From Deltaproteobacteria bacterium (lineage in GTDB: Bacteria; Myxococcota; Myxococcia; Myxococcales; 40CM-4-68-19): DNA of 57,105 bases. A program made the translations under genes and the position numbers. Below, one piece after another: positions 26,423-36,636 of this stretch (position 1 is the first letter of the stretch; the number at the start of each line of letters is the position of its first letter). The notes below the pieces were generated by a model. That model worked only from the letters and a program-made list of their open reading frames with translations. It was not told the origin of the DNA and ran no database searches. Location of the stretch: contig VBKI01000077.1 in NCBI GenBank assembly GCA_005879535.1, forward strand, positions 1-57,105, in the 5' to 3' direction.

Positions 26423-28882
26423 TTAGGCGACGACAAAGTTGACCAGCCGCTTGGGAATGACCACCACCTTCTTGATCGTCTTCCCCTGCAGCCAGCCAGC
26501 CACCTTCGGGTCGCGCGCCGCCGTCTCGCGGATTTCGGCATCGTCGGCGCTCGCCGCCACCTGCACCTCGCCGCGCAGCTTCCCGTTCACCTGCACGGCG
26601 ATCTGGTACGCGTCGTCGACGACCAGGCCCGGGTCTGCGTCGGGCCAGTGCAGCAGCGCCAGCTCGTCAGTGCGACCGAGCCCGCGCCAGAGCTCCTCGG
26701 CGATGTGGGGGGCGAACGGCGCGAGCAGCTGGACCAGCACCTCCAGGCACTCGCGCAGCGATGCGGCATCCCCGGTCCAGTCGGCGGCCGCGTTCGACAA
26801 TTCCATGAGCGAGGAGATGGCGGTGTTGAACTGCAGCCGCTCCAGCTGTTGCGTCACCCGCAGGATGGTCTTGTGCGTTCGCCGCCTCAGGTCGTCGACG
26901 GCGCCGTTCGCCTTGGCTCCTTCGATCTTCGGCAGGCTCGAGTGCACCAGGCGCCAGATGCGCCCGAGGAACCGATGCTGGCCCTGGACCTGTTCGTCGG
27001 ACCAGTCCATGTCCTTTTCTGCAGGGGCGGCGAAGAGGATGAAGAGCCGGGCGGTGTCTGCCCCGAACTCCTCGATGATCTCGCGGGGCGAGACGACGTT
27101 TCCCTTGCTCTTGGACATCTTCTCGCCGTCGCGGCCTTTGACGATGCCCTGCGTGACCAATTTCTGTGCCGGCTCGTCGATGCGGCACAGGCCCAGCTCC
27201 CGCATGACCTTGGTCCAGAAGCGGAAGTAGAGCAGGTGCAGGACGGCGTGCTCCGGGCCCCCGACGTAGACGTCGACCGCCAGCCAGCGGTCGGCCTTGG
27301 GCCGCGCGAACGGCTCCCGCGAGTTGTGCGGGTCCAGATACCGGGCCCAGTACCAGGCGGAGTCCACGAACGTGTCCATGGTCTCGGCTTCCCGGCGTGC
27401 TGGTCCGCCGCAGATCGGGCACTTGGTATTCACCCAGGAGGCCACCTTCGCCAGCGGGGGCTCTCCCAAGCCGGTGAGCACTTCCTTGACGTCGATGTCC
27501 GGCAGCTTCACCGGCAGCTGCGAGTCTGGCACCGGGATGCCCTTCCCTTCCGGATCGTCCTTCGGACAGTAGACGATGGGAATGGGCGTGCCCCAATAGC
27601 GCTGCCGGGAGATGCCCCAGTCGCGCAGATGGTAGTTCACGGCGGGCTTTCCGATACCGCGCCGCTGCGCTTCGGCGGCGATGGCCAGCCGGGCCTGCTC
27701 CGAGGGCATGCCGGAGAACTCCCCGGAATCGAAGAGGACGCCGTAGTCGACGTACGCCTTGTCCTTGGGCAGCTCGGAGTCGTCCGCGGGCCGCACGACG
27801 GGGACGATGGAGAGCCCGAACTTCGTCGCGAACTCGTAATCGCGCTGGTCGTGCGCGGGCACGGCCATCACCGCGCCGGTCCCGTATCCGGAGAGCACGA
27901 AGTTCGCGACCCAGACCGGGATCTCCTTGCCCGTAAACGGATTTTTGGCTCGGATCCCGGTGTCCAGCCCGTCCTTCTCCGCCGCCTGCGCCCCTTCGCC
28001 CAGCTCCTTGGAGGCCCGGCGGACCTTCTCGGCAAACGCCTGTAGCTCACCCTTCTTCGCCGCCGGTGCCAGTTCGGCGACCAAGGGGTGGTCCGGCGCC
28101 GCCGCGACGTAGGTGGCGCCGAAGATGGTGTCTGCGCGCGTCGTGAAGACGCGGAAGGACTTCCCGCGCGCTCCCTTGATGGCGAAATCGATCTCCAGGC
28201 CGTCGGATCGGCCGATCCAGTTGCGCTGCATGGCCACGACGCGCTCGGGCCAGTCGATGCGGTTCAGCCCCTCCAGGAGCTGGTCGGCGTAGGCGGTGAT
28301 CCGCAACGCCCATTCCGGAATCTCCCGCTCCACGACCACACTGCCGCAGCGCCAGCAGCGGCCCTCCTCGACCTGCTCGTTGGCGAGGACCGTGTTGCAA
28401 CTCGGGCAAAAGTTGACCTTGGCGCGCCGCCGGTAGGCGATGCCGCGCTCGAGCATGCGCAGGAAGAACCATTGGTTCCAGCGGTAATACTCGGGGTCGG
28501 ACGTGGAGATCTCCGTGGACCAGTCGACGGAAATGCCCAGCGAGACGACGTCCTGCTTGAAGGACGCGATGTTCCGGGGAGTGCGCTCCGCCGGGTGTAC
28601 GCCCTCCTTGATGGCGGCGTTCTCCGCCGGAAGACCGAAGGCGTCCCATCCGAAAGGGTGGAAGACGTCGAACCCGCGCTTGCGCGCATAGCGGGCGAGC
28701 ACGTCGGTGATCGAATAGACGCGCGCATGGCCCATGTGCATCTCGCCGGACGGGTACGGCAGCATGGCGAGCACGTACTTCTTCGGGGCGCCGGGACGCG
28801 TGCCCGCCCGGAAGAGGTCTTTCTTTGCCCAATGATCCTGCCAGCGTGGCTCGATCGACTTCGGGTCGTACCGGTCCTGCAC
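26423..28882 (-). CDS. leuS: leucyl-tRNA synthetase
   Basis: An 819-residue class I synthetase. The HIGH-type motif is HMGH (49-52), the KMSKS motif at 588-592, with the CP1 editing domain inserted between (about 220-410) and the C-terminal domain ending in KVVVIPKRLVNFVV. Zinc-ribbon Cys pairs CPSC and CWRC, then CPIC near 480, are present. It charges tRNA-Leu and proofreads mis-charged products. The start is GTG at 28882, with AAGGAG nine bases upstream. Length and motifs are normal. Confidence 0.97.
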   Translation of the reverse strand: MQDRYDPKSIEPRWQDHWAKKDLFRAGTRPGAPKKYVLAMLPYPSGEMHMGHARVYSITDVLARYARKRGFDVFHPFGWDAFGLPAENAAIKEGVHPAERTPRNIASFKQDVVSLGISVDWSTEISTSDPEYYRWNQWFFLRMLERGIAYRRRAKVNFCPSCNTVLANEQVEEGRCWRCGSVVVEREIPEWALRITAYADQLLEGLNRIDWPERVVAMQRNWIGRSDGLEIDFAIKGARGKSFRVFTTRADTIFGATYVAAAPDHPLVAELAPAAKKGELQAFAEKVRRASKELGEGAQAAEKDGLDTGIRAKNPFTGKEIPVWVANFVLSGYGTGAVMAVPAHDQRDYEFATKFGLSIVPVVRPADDSELPKDKAYVDYGVLFDSGEFSGMPSEQARLAIAAEAQRRGIGKPAVNYHLRDWGISRQRYWGTPIPIVYCPKDDPEGKGIPVPDSQLPVKLPDIDVKEVLTGLGEPPLAKVASWVNTKCPICGGPARREAETMDTFVDSAWYWARYLDPHNSREPFARPKADRWLAVDVYVGGPEHAVLHLLYFRFWTKVMRELGLCRIDEPAQKLVTQGIVKGRDGEKMSKSKGNVVSPREIIEEFGADTARLFILFAAPAEKDMDWSDEQVQGQHRFLGRIWRLVHSSLPKIEGAKANGAVDDLRRRTHKTILRVTQQLERLQFNTAISSLMELSNAAADWTGDAASLRECLEVLVQLLAPFAPHIAEELWRGLGRTDELALLHWPDADPGLVVDDAYQIAVQVNGKLRGEVQVAASADDAEIRETAARDPKVAGWLQGKTIKKVVVIPKRLVNFVVA

Positions 28883-28912
28883 GGTGACGTTCTCCTTGCG
28901 GGAGGCGCATTC

Positions 28913-28949
28913 TAGCCGCTCCCGCGCCGAAGGCGCGGGTTTGCGGCTA
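28913..28949 (+). repeat. 37-bp interspersed palindrome, copy 1
   Basis: Two nested stems: TAGCCGC (28913-28919) with GCGGCTA (28943-28949), and CCCGCGCC (28921-28928) with GGCGCGGG (28932-28939) around GAA. A one-base bulge (T) lies on one side and TTT on the other. It lies between the start of leuS and the end of the six-TM gene. A second copy, 34 of 37 bases identical, occurs on the other strand at 47366-47402. Confidence 0.8.
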
Positions 28950-28994
28950 CGCCTGAGCGCGGTTCATCGTTGGCCCAAGTTCACGAGATCCGTT

Positions 28995-29984
28995 CTAACG
29001 CGGTGCGCCAGATCGTGGGGGTTCGAGTGCGGAAAGGGTCGTCGAATGTACCACCTCGGTGCCCTGCGTCGTCCCGCCAGGCGGCAACCGGCGGGAAGCG
29101 CGGCGCGAAGCTTCCGCGGCATCCGCCCGTGAGAGTTCCGCGAGACCCTCGATCCGGATTGCGCGCCCGAATCCGACGGCGAGCTGCGCCCCTTGGGCGA
29201 GCAGCCAGGCGAGCGCCAGGGTAGGGACGCCCCGTTGGGGGATCTGGAGCCGGATCGCCATCAGGACGAGGGCGCCCCCCACGCCCAGGACCGTCCCCAC
29301 GGCCCCGATGCCGGCGGCGCGTAGAGGCAACCGCCAGACCATCTTCGACCCGGTCCAGAGCGCCGCGAGGGCCGAGCGGCGGACCGGATCCGCGGCGAAT
29401 TGCGCTCGCGCCGCGTCAACGACAAGAGCGGCGATGAAGATGACGAGGGCGGCCGCGCACCCTGCAACGATGAGCGCTCGCCCGGCATCCGTTTCGGTGA
29501 TCGCGCGATCTGCCGCATGGGCGGCGGCCAGCTTGAGTGCTCCCGCCGCGACCGCAGCGCCCGCGCCGAGCGGAATCAGCCCTGCGACCGCCGTGCGCAA
29601 CATCCGGCCGTACAGCTCGCCGGCGGAGGCCAGAAGCCGGGAGAAGGGCAGGCTTTCGTCGCCGTGCGCCGACGCGACCATCGCGGCGGCGACGAAGGGT
29701 GCCCAGAGGAGCTGCGTGGCCAGGGCCACCGCGAGCGCGACGAGAATCCCCTGCTCCGCGCCGCTCTCGCGGACTTGCCGGACGAGCTCCAGGAGCGTTG
29801 GGCCGTCCATCCACGCCACGGCATCGCGCGCGGCCGTCGACCGATCGAGCTGGCCGCGCAGGAAAGCGAACACGGGCGCGACGGCGATGGCGCCAGAGAC
29901 CGCGAGCGCCGCCCACCAGAGGAGAAGGACGCGCCAGCGCAGCGCGCGACGAAGCGAGCGACGGAAGATTCCCGGCGTGATCAC
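28995..29984 (-). CDS. six-span integral membrane protein of unknown function
   Basis: A 329-residue protein with six long hydrophobic segments (for example VLLLWWAALAVSGAIAVAPV and GILVALAVALATQLLWAPFV), Ala/Val/Leu-rich, and a basic cytoplasmic tail. The GTG start at 29984 overlaps the TGA of the upstream M1 peptidase gene (GTGA), so the two are translationally coupled. The longer frame to 30041 would begin inside the peptidase gene and is rejected. No family is recognised; polytopic partners of exported peptidases or uncharacterised ABC-2-like membrane proteins are possibilities. Confidence 0.7.
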   Translation of the reverse strand: MITPGIFRRSLRRALRWRVLLLWWAALAVSGAIAVAPVFAFLRGQLDRSTAARDAVAWMDGPTLLELVRQVRESGAEQGILVALAVALATQLLWAPFVAAAMVASAHGDESLPFSRLLASAGELYGRMLRTAVAGLIPLGAGAAVAAGALKLAAAHAADRAITETDAGRALIVAGCAAALVIFIAALVVDAARAQFAADPVRRSALAALWTGSKMVWRLPLRAAGIGAVGTVLGVGGALVLMAIRLQIPQRGVPTLALAWLLAQGAQLAVGFGRAIRIEGLAELSRADAAEASRRASRRLPPGGTTQGTEVVHSTTLSALEPPRSGAPR

Positions 29985-32044
29985 AGCACGCCGACCATGG
30001 CCAGGAGCAACTCCATCCAGGCCTTGAGCTCCATCGTCCACCGCCGGGAGGCCGCGGGCGCGCGCTCACGCGTGCGGCCGTCGTCGAGCTTGTTCAGATC
30101 GAGCAGCACCTTCCGGTCCGGATCGATCTGGACGGAAGCGACCCGCACCGGCTTTTCGAAGACCCAGCGTTGCCAGCGATCGCCCGCAACCCACTGCACC
30201 GTCTCGGCCGTGTCGTCGTCGAAACGGACGACGACGCTCTCGGGGACCGCCGCCGCGTATCGTCGCAGCTTCACGGTGGAGCGCCAAGGGAAAGGGCCCG
30301 GTTCGCCGGACTTTGCGTTGGGGTGTGCCCGCCGGAACTCGTCGCGGATCTGTCGCTCCTTTTGCCGCGCCTGGTCCTCGTCCACCTCGACGCGGACACC
30401 GCCCGCCTCGAGAAAGGTGCCGGGCCGCGGGACCATCTCCTCCGCCTCGATCGAGTCGACACGGTCGTCCACCGGCACGCGGTCGTGAACCTGCTCGCGG
30501 AACCACGCCCGCACCGTCTCGCCGCCGGACTCGGCCAGCACGGCTTCCAGGTCCGCGGTGGACGGGTGCCGGAAATGCCAGCGACGGTAGTATTCGGCGA
30601 ACGCTCTCGCGAGAACGTCCCCACCGAGGCGCTGCTCCAGATCGTGGAAGACGAGCGCGGTGCGCGTGTAGACGAGCGCGTAGCTGCCGCCCGACCACCG
30701 ATTCCAGGAGTTGCCGGCGACGGGGTCCGCCTGGAACCTCTGCGTGCCGGTGCGCTCCAGATCGAAGTAGCCGATCTTCGGCGTGCGCAGACCGAGCGCG
30801 GCCAGCGGTCCGGGAGCGGGGATCTGGAGGGCTTCATTCAGCAGCATCCGCGCATCCCAGAAGTCGTTCAGGCCCTCGTCGAGAAACGGCTCCTCCGCCT
30901 CGTTCGAGGCCAGAAGGCCCATGAACCAGCCGTGCCCGAGCTCGTGCACGGTGACGAACCGCACCAGCGGCAGCAGCGGGGGGCCGAGCGCGCCGATGGT
31001 CGTGAAAAACGTCTCGTATTCCATTCCGCCGGATTCGAGCGCGTTCCAGGGCGGGACTACGAGGGTGACCTGCCGGTAGGGATAGGGGCCGAGCGTGCGC
31101 GAAAAATAGTCCAGCCCGTCGCGCGTCGCCTGCAGGGCGATGCGCGCAGCTTCGGCGTACTCGGGCGGGTGCAGGACCTTGAGGTGGATGCCGTTCCAGT
31201 CCGCCTCCAGAGGCGACGCGTACCCGTCCCATGCCGTGAAGGCGAAGTCGTGCACGTCGTCCTGCGCGACCCGGTGGATGACGCCGGCGGCGCTCTCCGC
31301 CGGAGGCGAGGTCTCGACACCCACCGACCCGAAGGTGTACCCGCGCGGCACCGTGATGGCCGCGCGATAGCTGCCGAAGTCCGCGTAGAACTCGCTGTAG
31401 AGGTGGAGCTCGTGGCAGTTCCAGCGCGGCTCCGTCGCGCCGCGCTCGCCGGGCAGCTCGAGCACGCCGACCTTCGGAAACCACTGGGCGACGAGATGGT
31501 ACGAGCCGAACCAACCCGTCCGCGCCACCACGCGCGGAAGCTGATCGTGAAATTCGATCTCGAGAACCGCCGTTCCACCCGGGGATACCGCGCGGGGCAG
31601 ATCGAAGCGCGCGACGGTGCGATCGGTCGATGGACCGCCATCGGGATGCACGAACGTCCACGGCACCGCCTGCCCGTGCTGCGTCACGCTGCGGAGCTCG
31701 ATGTAGCCCCACTCGCCGCGTTTCGTCCGGGTCTCGCTGCGGAATCCACCGTACCGCTTCCGTTCGCGCGCGAAAGTGGTCTCCTCTCCCTCGAACGCGT
31801 TCAGGTACAGATGGACGTACAGCTCGCGGACGGGCTCGGTGCTCCGGTTGCGCCAGGTGAGGCGCTCGTGCCCGTCGAGACTGTGCCTGACCGGGTCGAG
31901 CGTCGCCTCCAGATCGTAGTCCGCGACGCGCTCCGGTCCCTTGCCCTCCCGCACGCCACCCCATGCCGACGCGCTGCTCGCGACGCGCACCGCACCGGCC
32001 GAGGCACCGGCAAGATCGGCGGCGAGAAGCAGCGCTGCGAACAT
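29981..32044 (-). CDS. M1 family zinc metallopeptidase, exported
   Basis: A 687-residue protein with a signal peptide ([17 protein letters not shown]), an N-terminal beta domain, and the thermolysin-like catalytic domain: substrate-site variant GGMEYE, then HELGHGWF with zinc ligands His367, His371 and Glu390 in [11 protein letters not shown], exactly the HExxH-x18-E spacing of M1 aminopeptidases. The C-terminal region is beta-rich and ends with a hydrophobic segment. It probably trims peptides outside the cytoplasm. ATG 32044 is used; the TTG at 32080 lacks support. The start abuts a 22-bp inverted repeat in the asnS divergent spacer. Confidence 0.9.
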   Translation of the reverse strand: MFAALLLAADLAGASAGAVRVASSASAWGGVREGKGPERVADYDLEATLDPVRHSLDGHERLTWRNRSTEPVRELYVHLYLNAFEGEETTFARERKRYGGFRSETRTKRGEWGYIELRSVTQHGQAVPWTFVHPDGGPSTDRTVARFDLPRAVSPGGTAVLEIEFHDQLPRVVARTGWFGSYHLVAQWFPKVGVLELPGERGATEPRWNCHELHLYSEFYADFGSYRAAITVPRGYTFGSVGVETSPPAESAAGVIHRVAQDDVHDFAFTAWDGYASPLEADWNGIHLKVLHPPEYAEAARIALQATRDGLDYFSRTLGPYPYRQVTLVVPPWNALESGGMEYETFFTTIGALGPPLLPLVRFVTVHELGHGWFMGLLASNEAEEPFLDEGLNDFWDARMLLNEALQIPAPGPLAALGLRTPKIGYFDLERTGTQRFQADPVAGNSWNRWSGGSYALVYTRTALVFHDLEQRLGGDVLARAFAEYYRRWHFRHPSTADLEAVLAESGGETVRAWFREQVHDRVPVDDRVDSIEAEEMVPRPGTFLEAGGVRVEVDEDQARQKERQIRDEFRRAHPNAKSGEPGPFPWRSTVKLRRYAAAVPESVVVRFDDDTAETVQWVAGDRWQRWVFEKPVRVASVQIDPDRKVLLDLNKLDDGRTRERAPAASRRWTMELKAWMELLLAMVGVL

Positions 32045-32045
32045 A

Positions 32046-32067
32046 CGCGCGTCGTACTCGACGCGCG
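32046..32067. promoter_or_regulatory. 22-bp inverted repeat overlapping the asnS -35 region
   Basis: CGCGCGTCG (32046-32054) and CGACGCGCG (32059-32067) are perfect 9-bp arms around TACT in the 53-bp spacer between the divergent M1 peptidase and asnS genes. The right arm covers the proposed asnS -35, and the left arm adjoins the peptidase ATG. Geometry suits an operator for a dimeric regulator, or a 5' stem on the peptidase mRNA. Confidence 0.45.
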
Positions 32068-32086
32068 ACCGTGCTGGCAATAGTAT
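32058..32086 (+). promoter_or_regulatory. candidate asnS promoter
   Basis: TCGACG (32058-32063), 17 bp, then TAGTAT (32081-32086), each matching four of six consensus bases. Transcription would start near 32093, leaving only a few bases before the asnS ATG at 32098, which has no Shine-Dalgarno, so the message may be nearly leaderless. Confidence 0.4.
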
Positions 32087-32097
32087 CCGCCGTCCGC

Positions 32098-33395
<1,298 letters not shown>

Positions 33396-33399
<4 letters not shown>

Positions 33400-33770
33400 A
33401 GCTGCTGGCCGCGCTGTTCGCGCTGATGCTCGCCGTCGGCCTCGTAACCCTCTGGCTGTGGCGCCGTTCCCCCGAGCCGGAGCCGTGTCAATCGCGCACC
33501 GTCGCCCAATCCCGGTCCCCCGACGATCGCTCGGATGCCGAGATCTACGAACTGAAGTGCGGCGCTTCCCTGACCACTCACATCGCGCTGCGTCCCGCGA
33601 TGGCGTCTCCCAAAGCGCGCGCTGACATCCTCGTCGTGGAAGGAACCGCACCGCTCCGCATGACCTGGACGTCCGCTCGGGAAATCTCGATCGACGCGCC
33701 GGAGACACGCATCCTGGTCACGGAAACGCGGTGGCGCGACGTGAGCGTGAAGGTCCGCCCCACGCACTGA
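33396..33770 (+). CDS. small membrane-anchored protein coupled to asnS
   Basis: A 124-residue open frame beginning with TTG at 33396 that overlaps the asnS TGA (TTGA); an internal ATG at 33429 would keep part of the single N-terminal span ([20 protein letters not shown]). The rest is predicted soluble and beta-rich outside the membrane, with two Cys (EPCQS, LKCGASL). GC-rich third positions and tight coupling support it as a gene. Family not recognised. Confidence 0.55.
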
Positions 33771-33807
33771 AAAACGACTTGGCGTGCTCGGCGGTTGAAC
33801 TGAGCCG

Positions 33808-34494
33808 TTACCGTTTCTTCTTCTTGAAGACGTTCTGCTTCGGCTCGGCGGGCACGTACCTTTGGGGCGGAGGCGGCACCGGCTTTCGCCCCGGCCGCGT
33901 CGGCGTTTGAGGCGGCGGCGGCTCGGACTCGATCGCCGGCGCGATGGCCGGTTCCGCCGCAATCGGCGGCGGCGGCGCCGGCGACTGTACCTTCACCGTG
34001 CGCTGCTCCACCCGCGCCTGCCCGCGCGCCACCTTCGAGAGGGCCGCGATCATCCTCTGCGGCTCGACCGCGAATACCACCGCCCGCCCCGGGCCCTGCA
34101 TTTCGTCGATCAGCGTGCGCACGCCGGTGTCCGCGGGCAGCCGCGGCGGCAGTTGGAGGGCAGCGTCCTTCACCCCCGCCTGCGTCAACTTGCGCAGCGC
34201 CTCCGCTACGTGAGCCTGAAGCTGCTCGTCGCTCTGGTCCGAGGGGCCGATGCCAAAGAGAAACATCTTGCGAAACGCGAGCCGCGGGCCGGGTGAGGTG
34301 AGCACCGCCTCGCCCGCCTCGCCCGTGAGCTGCCCTCCGCGCACGAGCTTCGAGAGTCGCGCGGTGAGCCGCCAGTCGACGAGGCCGGCCAGCCCGGTGA
34401 GGGGCCGCTCGTCGGAGCTGACGAAGAGGCAAAGGGATTCCGCAGCCGCCTGATCGATCGCGTCCAGTGTGAGGGGGAAGAAGGTCAGATCCAT
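33808..34494 (-). CDS. M17 leucyl aminopeptidase N-terminal-like protein
   Basis: A 228-residue protein. Residues 1-165 resemble the N-terminal macro-like domain of M17 leucyl aminopeptidase (DWRLTARLSKLVRGGQLTGE, RKMFLFGIGPSD), but the metal-binding catalytic half of the enzyme is absent. A Pro-rich linker (about 170-215) ends in a basic tail KKKKR. It is therefore unlikely to be a peptidase and may bind a ligand or partner. It begins directly after the nusB stop and closes the rib-nusB operon on the minus strand. Confidence 0.72.
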   Translation of the reverse strand: MDLTFFPLTLDAIDQAAAESLCLFVSSDERPLTGLAGLVDWRLTARLSKLVRGGQLTGEAGEAVLTSPGPRLAFRKMFLFGIGPSDQSDEQLQAHVAEALRKLTQAGVKDAALQLPPRLPADTGVRTLIDEMQGPGRAVVFAVEPQRMIAALSKVARGQARVEQRTVKVQSPAPPPPIAAEPAIAPAIESEPPPPQTPTRPGRKPVPPPPQRYVPAEPKQNVFKKKKR

Positions 34495-34935
34495 CTAGGC
34501 TTTCCTGTCCAGCTTCGGCGTCGCGTTGGGCAAGTCCATGTGCGCGATCCTGTCCAGCACGCCGTTCACGAACGCCGAAGACTCCTCCGAGCCATATTTC
34601 TTCCCCAACTCGACGGCCTCGTTGAGCGTCACCCGGACGGGAACGTCCGCGCGCCGCAGGATCTCGTAGACCGCGAGCCTGAGGATATTCCGATCAACAC
34701 GCGCCATGCGCTCCAGCTTCCAGTGCGTGCTGCTGGTCTGGATCAACGCGTCGATCTGCGGCCTTTCCGACTGGACTCCGCGGACGAGCTCGTCCGCGAA
34801 CCTCTCGGTGGCTTCGTCGGCTTCCTCGAAGTGCGCCAGCACCCCGCGGACGGCGTCGCGCGGATCGCCCCCGCTCAGGTCGAGTTGATAGAGCGCCTGG
34901 AGCGCGCACTCCCGGGCTTTCGTCCGCGAGCCCAC
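34495..34935 (-). CDS. nusB: transcription antitermination protein NusB
   Basis: A 146-residue all-helical protein with NusB motifs KARECALQALYQLD, VDRNILRLAVYEIL and LNEAVELGKKYGSEES, ending with FVNGVLDRIA. With NusE it binds boxA RNA and promotes full-length rRNA transcription. The GTG start lies 3 bp after the ribH stop, the widespread ribH-nusB linkage. Confidence 0.94.
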   Translation of the reverse strand: MGSRTKARECALQALYQLDLSGGDPRDAVRGVLAHFEEADEATERFADELVRGVQSERPQIDALIQTSSTHWKLERMARVDRNILRLAVYEILRRADVPVRVTLNEAVELGKKYGSEESSAFVNGVLDRIAHMDLPNATPKLDRKA

Positions 34936-34938
34936 GCC

Positions 34939-35427
34939 TTATTCCGCTCCCGCCGCGCGCAGCGCATGGATCTGCTCCAGGCAGGCGAGCGCGGCCTCGC
35001 CGCCCTTGTCCGCCCGCCTCGGGTCGGCGCGCTCCTGCGCCTGCTCGAGCGTTTCACAGGTGAGCACCCCGAAGGCGATCGCGATCGGGTGCGGGCTCGT
35101 TCCGCATTCCAGCGCCAGCGCCCCAAGCGCGCGCGCGACCTCGTCGCAGAGGACGCGGTAATGGTCGGTCCCGCCGCGGATCAGGCAGCCGAGGGCCACG
35201 ATCCCGTCGATGCCGCCTTTTCGCGCGATTCGCGCGGCCAGCGGCGCCAGCTCGAACACGCCCGCGCAGCGATACACGTCCACCCCCGCGGCCTTGCGCT
35301 GCGAAAGCGCCTTTTGCGCGCCTTCGAGAAGCTGCTCGACGAGCTCGGCGTTCCAGCGCGTGGCGACGATGGCGATCCGCATCCCTTGCGCCAACAGCTC
35401 CCGCTCGGGCGGAGTTCCCCTGCTCAT
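34939..35427 (-). CDS. ribH: 6,7-dimethyl-8-ribityllumazine synthase
   Basis: About 162 residues. It contains the lumazine synthase core: IAIVATRWNAELVEQLLEGA, the VFELAPLAARIA segment, GIVALGCLIRGGTDHYRVL with the phosphate-binding and catalytic His region, and IAFGVLTCETLEQA. It condenses the RibA/RibB products in the penultimate step of riboflavin synthesis. ATG 35427 has AGGA nine bases before it and is preferred to GTG 35436. It follows ribBA by 12 bp. Confidence 0.93.
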   Translation of the reverse strand: MSRGTPPERELLAQGMRIAIVATRWNAELVEQLLEGAQKALSQRKAAGVDVYRCAGVFELAPLAARIARKGGIDGIVALGCLIRGGTDHYRVLCDEVARALGALALECGTSPHPIAIAFGVLTCETLEQAQERADPRRADKGGEAALACLEQIHALRAAGAE

Positions 35428-35439
35428 GTGCCGCACATC

Positions 35440-36624
35440 CTACTTCTTCGTCAGCGAGAGCAGGTGTCCCATCTTGTCCCGCTTCGACTGCAGATAGCTC
35501 TCGTTTTCGTGGGAGAGACCCGCCTCGATGGGCACGCGCTCCACCACCTCCAGATCGTACAGGCGCTTGAGGCCGTCGATCTTCTTCGGGTTGTTCGTCA
35601 TCAGCCGTAGCTTGCGCACGCCCACGTCGCGGAGGATCTGCGCCCCGATGCCGTAGTCGCGCAGATCCGCCTTGAAGCCGAGCTTCACGTTGACCTCGAC
35701 GGTGTCGTGGCCCTCGTCCTGGAGGTTGTACGCTGTCTCGAGGTAGACGAGCACGCCCTTCCCCGCCTCGTCGATCATCTGCAGCGCGCGGTGGAGCTGC
35801 GGGCCGCAGTCGCAGCGGCGGCTGCCGAACACGTCGCCGGTCAGGCACTTGGAGTGGACGCGCACCAGCACCGGCTCGTCGGGCTCCCAGGTGCCTTTGA
35901 CGAACGCGACGTGCTGGGCGGAGTCGACGTCGTTCTCGTACGCGATGCAGCGCATGTCGCCGCCGAACTCGGTGGGAACGCGCGCTTCCGCGCCGCGCCG
36001 CACCAGCGATTCGCGGTGCATCCGGTACTGGATGACGTCCGCGACCGAGAGGATGTGAAGGCCATGGGCGGCCGCGAATCGCTGCAGATCCGGCATGCGC
36101 GCCATCGTCCCGTCGTCGTTCATCACTTCGCAGATCACGCCAGCGGGAGTGAGGCCGGCGAGGCGGCAGAGATCGACGCTACCTTCGGTCTGTCCAGCGC
36201 GCACCAGCACTCCTCCCTTGCGGGCGCGCAGGGGAAATACATGACCCGGCCGCACGAGATCGTCCGGCTTCGCGTTGGGATCGATGGCAGCGCGGATGGT
36301 CGTCGCGCGGTCGTGGGCGCTGATCCCGGTGGTGACGCCCCGGGCGGCTTCGATGCTGACGGTGAAGGCGGTGGTGTACGTGCTCTCGTTCTCGTTGACC
36401 ATCATGGTCAGACCGAGCTGCTTCACCTGGTGCTCGGTGAGCGAGAGGCAGATCAGGCCCCGTGCGTGCTTGGCCATGAAGTTGATCGCCTCGGGCGAGA
36501 CGAACTGCCCGGCGAGCACGAGATCGCCCTCGTTCTCCCGATCGGCGTCGTCCACCAGGATGACCATGCGGCCCCGGCGCAGCTCATCGAGCGCTTTTTC
36601 GACGCGGGCGATGGTGTGTTCCAC
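35440..36624 (-). CDS. ribBA: bifunctional DHBP synthase / GTP cyclohydrolase II
   Basis: A 394-residue fusion. The N-terminal half (1-205) is 3,4-dihydroxy-2-butanone-4-phosphate synthase, with VDDADRENEGDL and TTGISAHDRATT carrying the acidic metal ligands. The C-terminal half is GTP cyclohydrolase II with the zinc-binding CLTGDVFGSRRCDCG (about 258-275), DLRDYGIGAQIL and LMTNNPKKIDGL. It supplies both branches of the riboflavin pathway. The GTG start at 36624 has AAGGAG seven bases upstream. It lies 12 bp from ribE. Confidence 0.96.
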   Translation of the reverse strand: MEHTIARVEKALDELRRGRMVILVDDADRENEGDLVLAGQFVSPEAINFMAKHARGLICLSLTEHQVKQLGLTMMVNENESTYTTAFTVSIEAARGVTTGISAHDRATTIRAAIDPNAKPDDLVRPGHVFPLRARKGGVLVRAGQTEGSVDLCRLAGLTPAGVICEVMNDDGTMARMPDLQRFAAAHGLHILSVADVIQYRMHRESLVRRGAEARVPTEFGGDMRCIAYENDVDSAQHVAFVKGTWEPDEPVLVRVHSKCLTGDVFGSRRCDCGPQLHRALQMIDEAGKGVLVYLETAYNLQDEGHDTVEVNVKLGFKADLRDYGIGAQILRDVGVRKLRLMTNNPKKIDGLKRLYDLEVVERVPIEAGLSHENESYLQSKRDKMGHLLSLTKK

Positions 36625-36636
36625 TGCGTTGCTCCT

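Noticed and set aside
28883-28912. T-box leader for leuS
   Set aside because: The interval before the palindrome is too short and has no T-box sequence; such leaders are rare outside Firmicutes.
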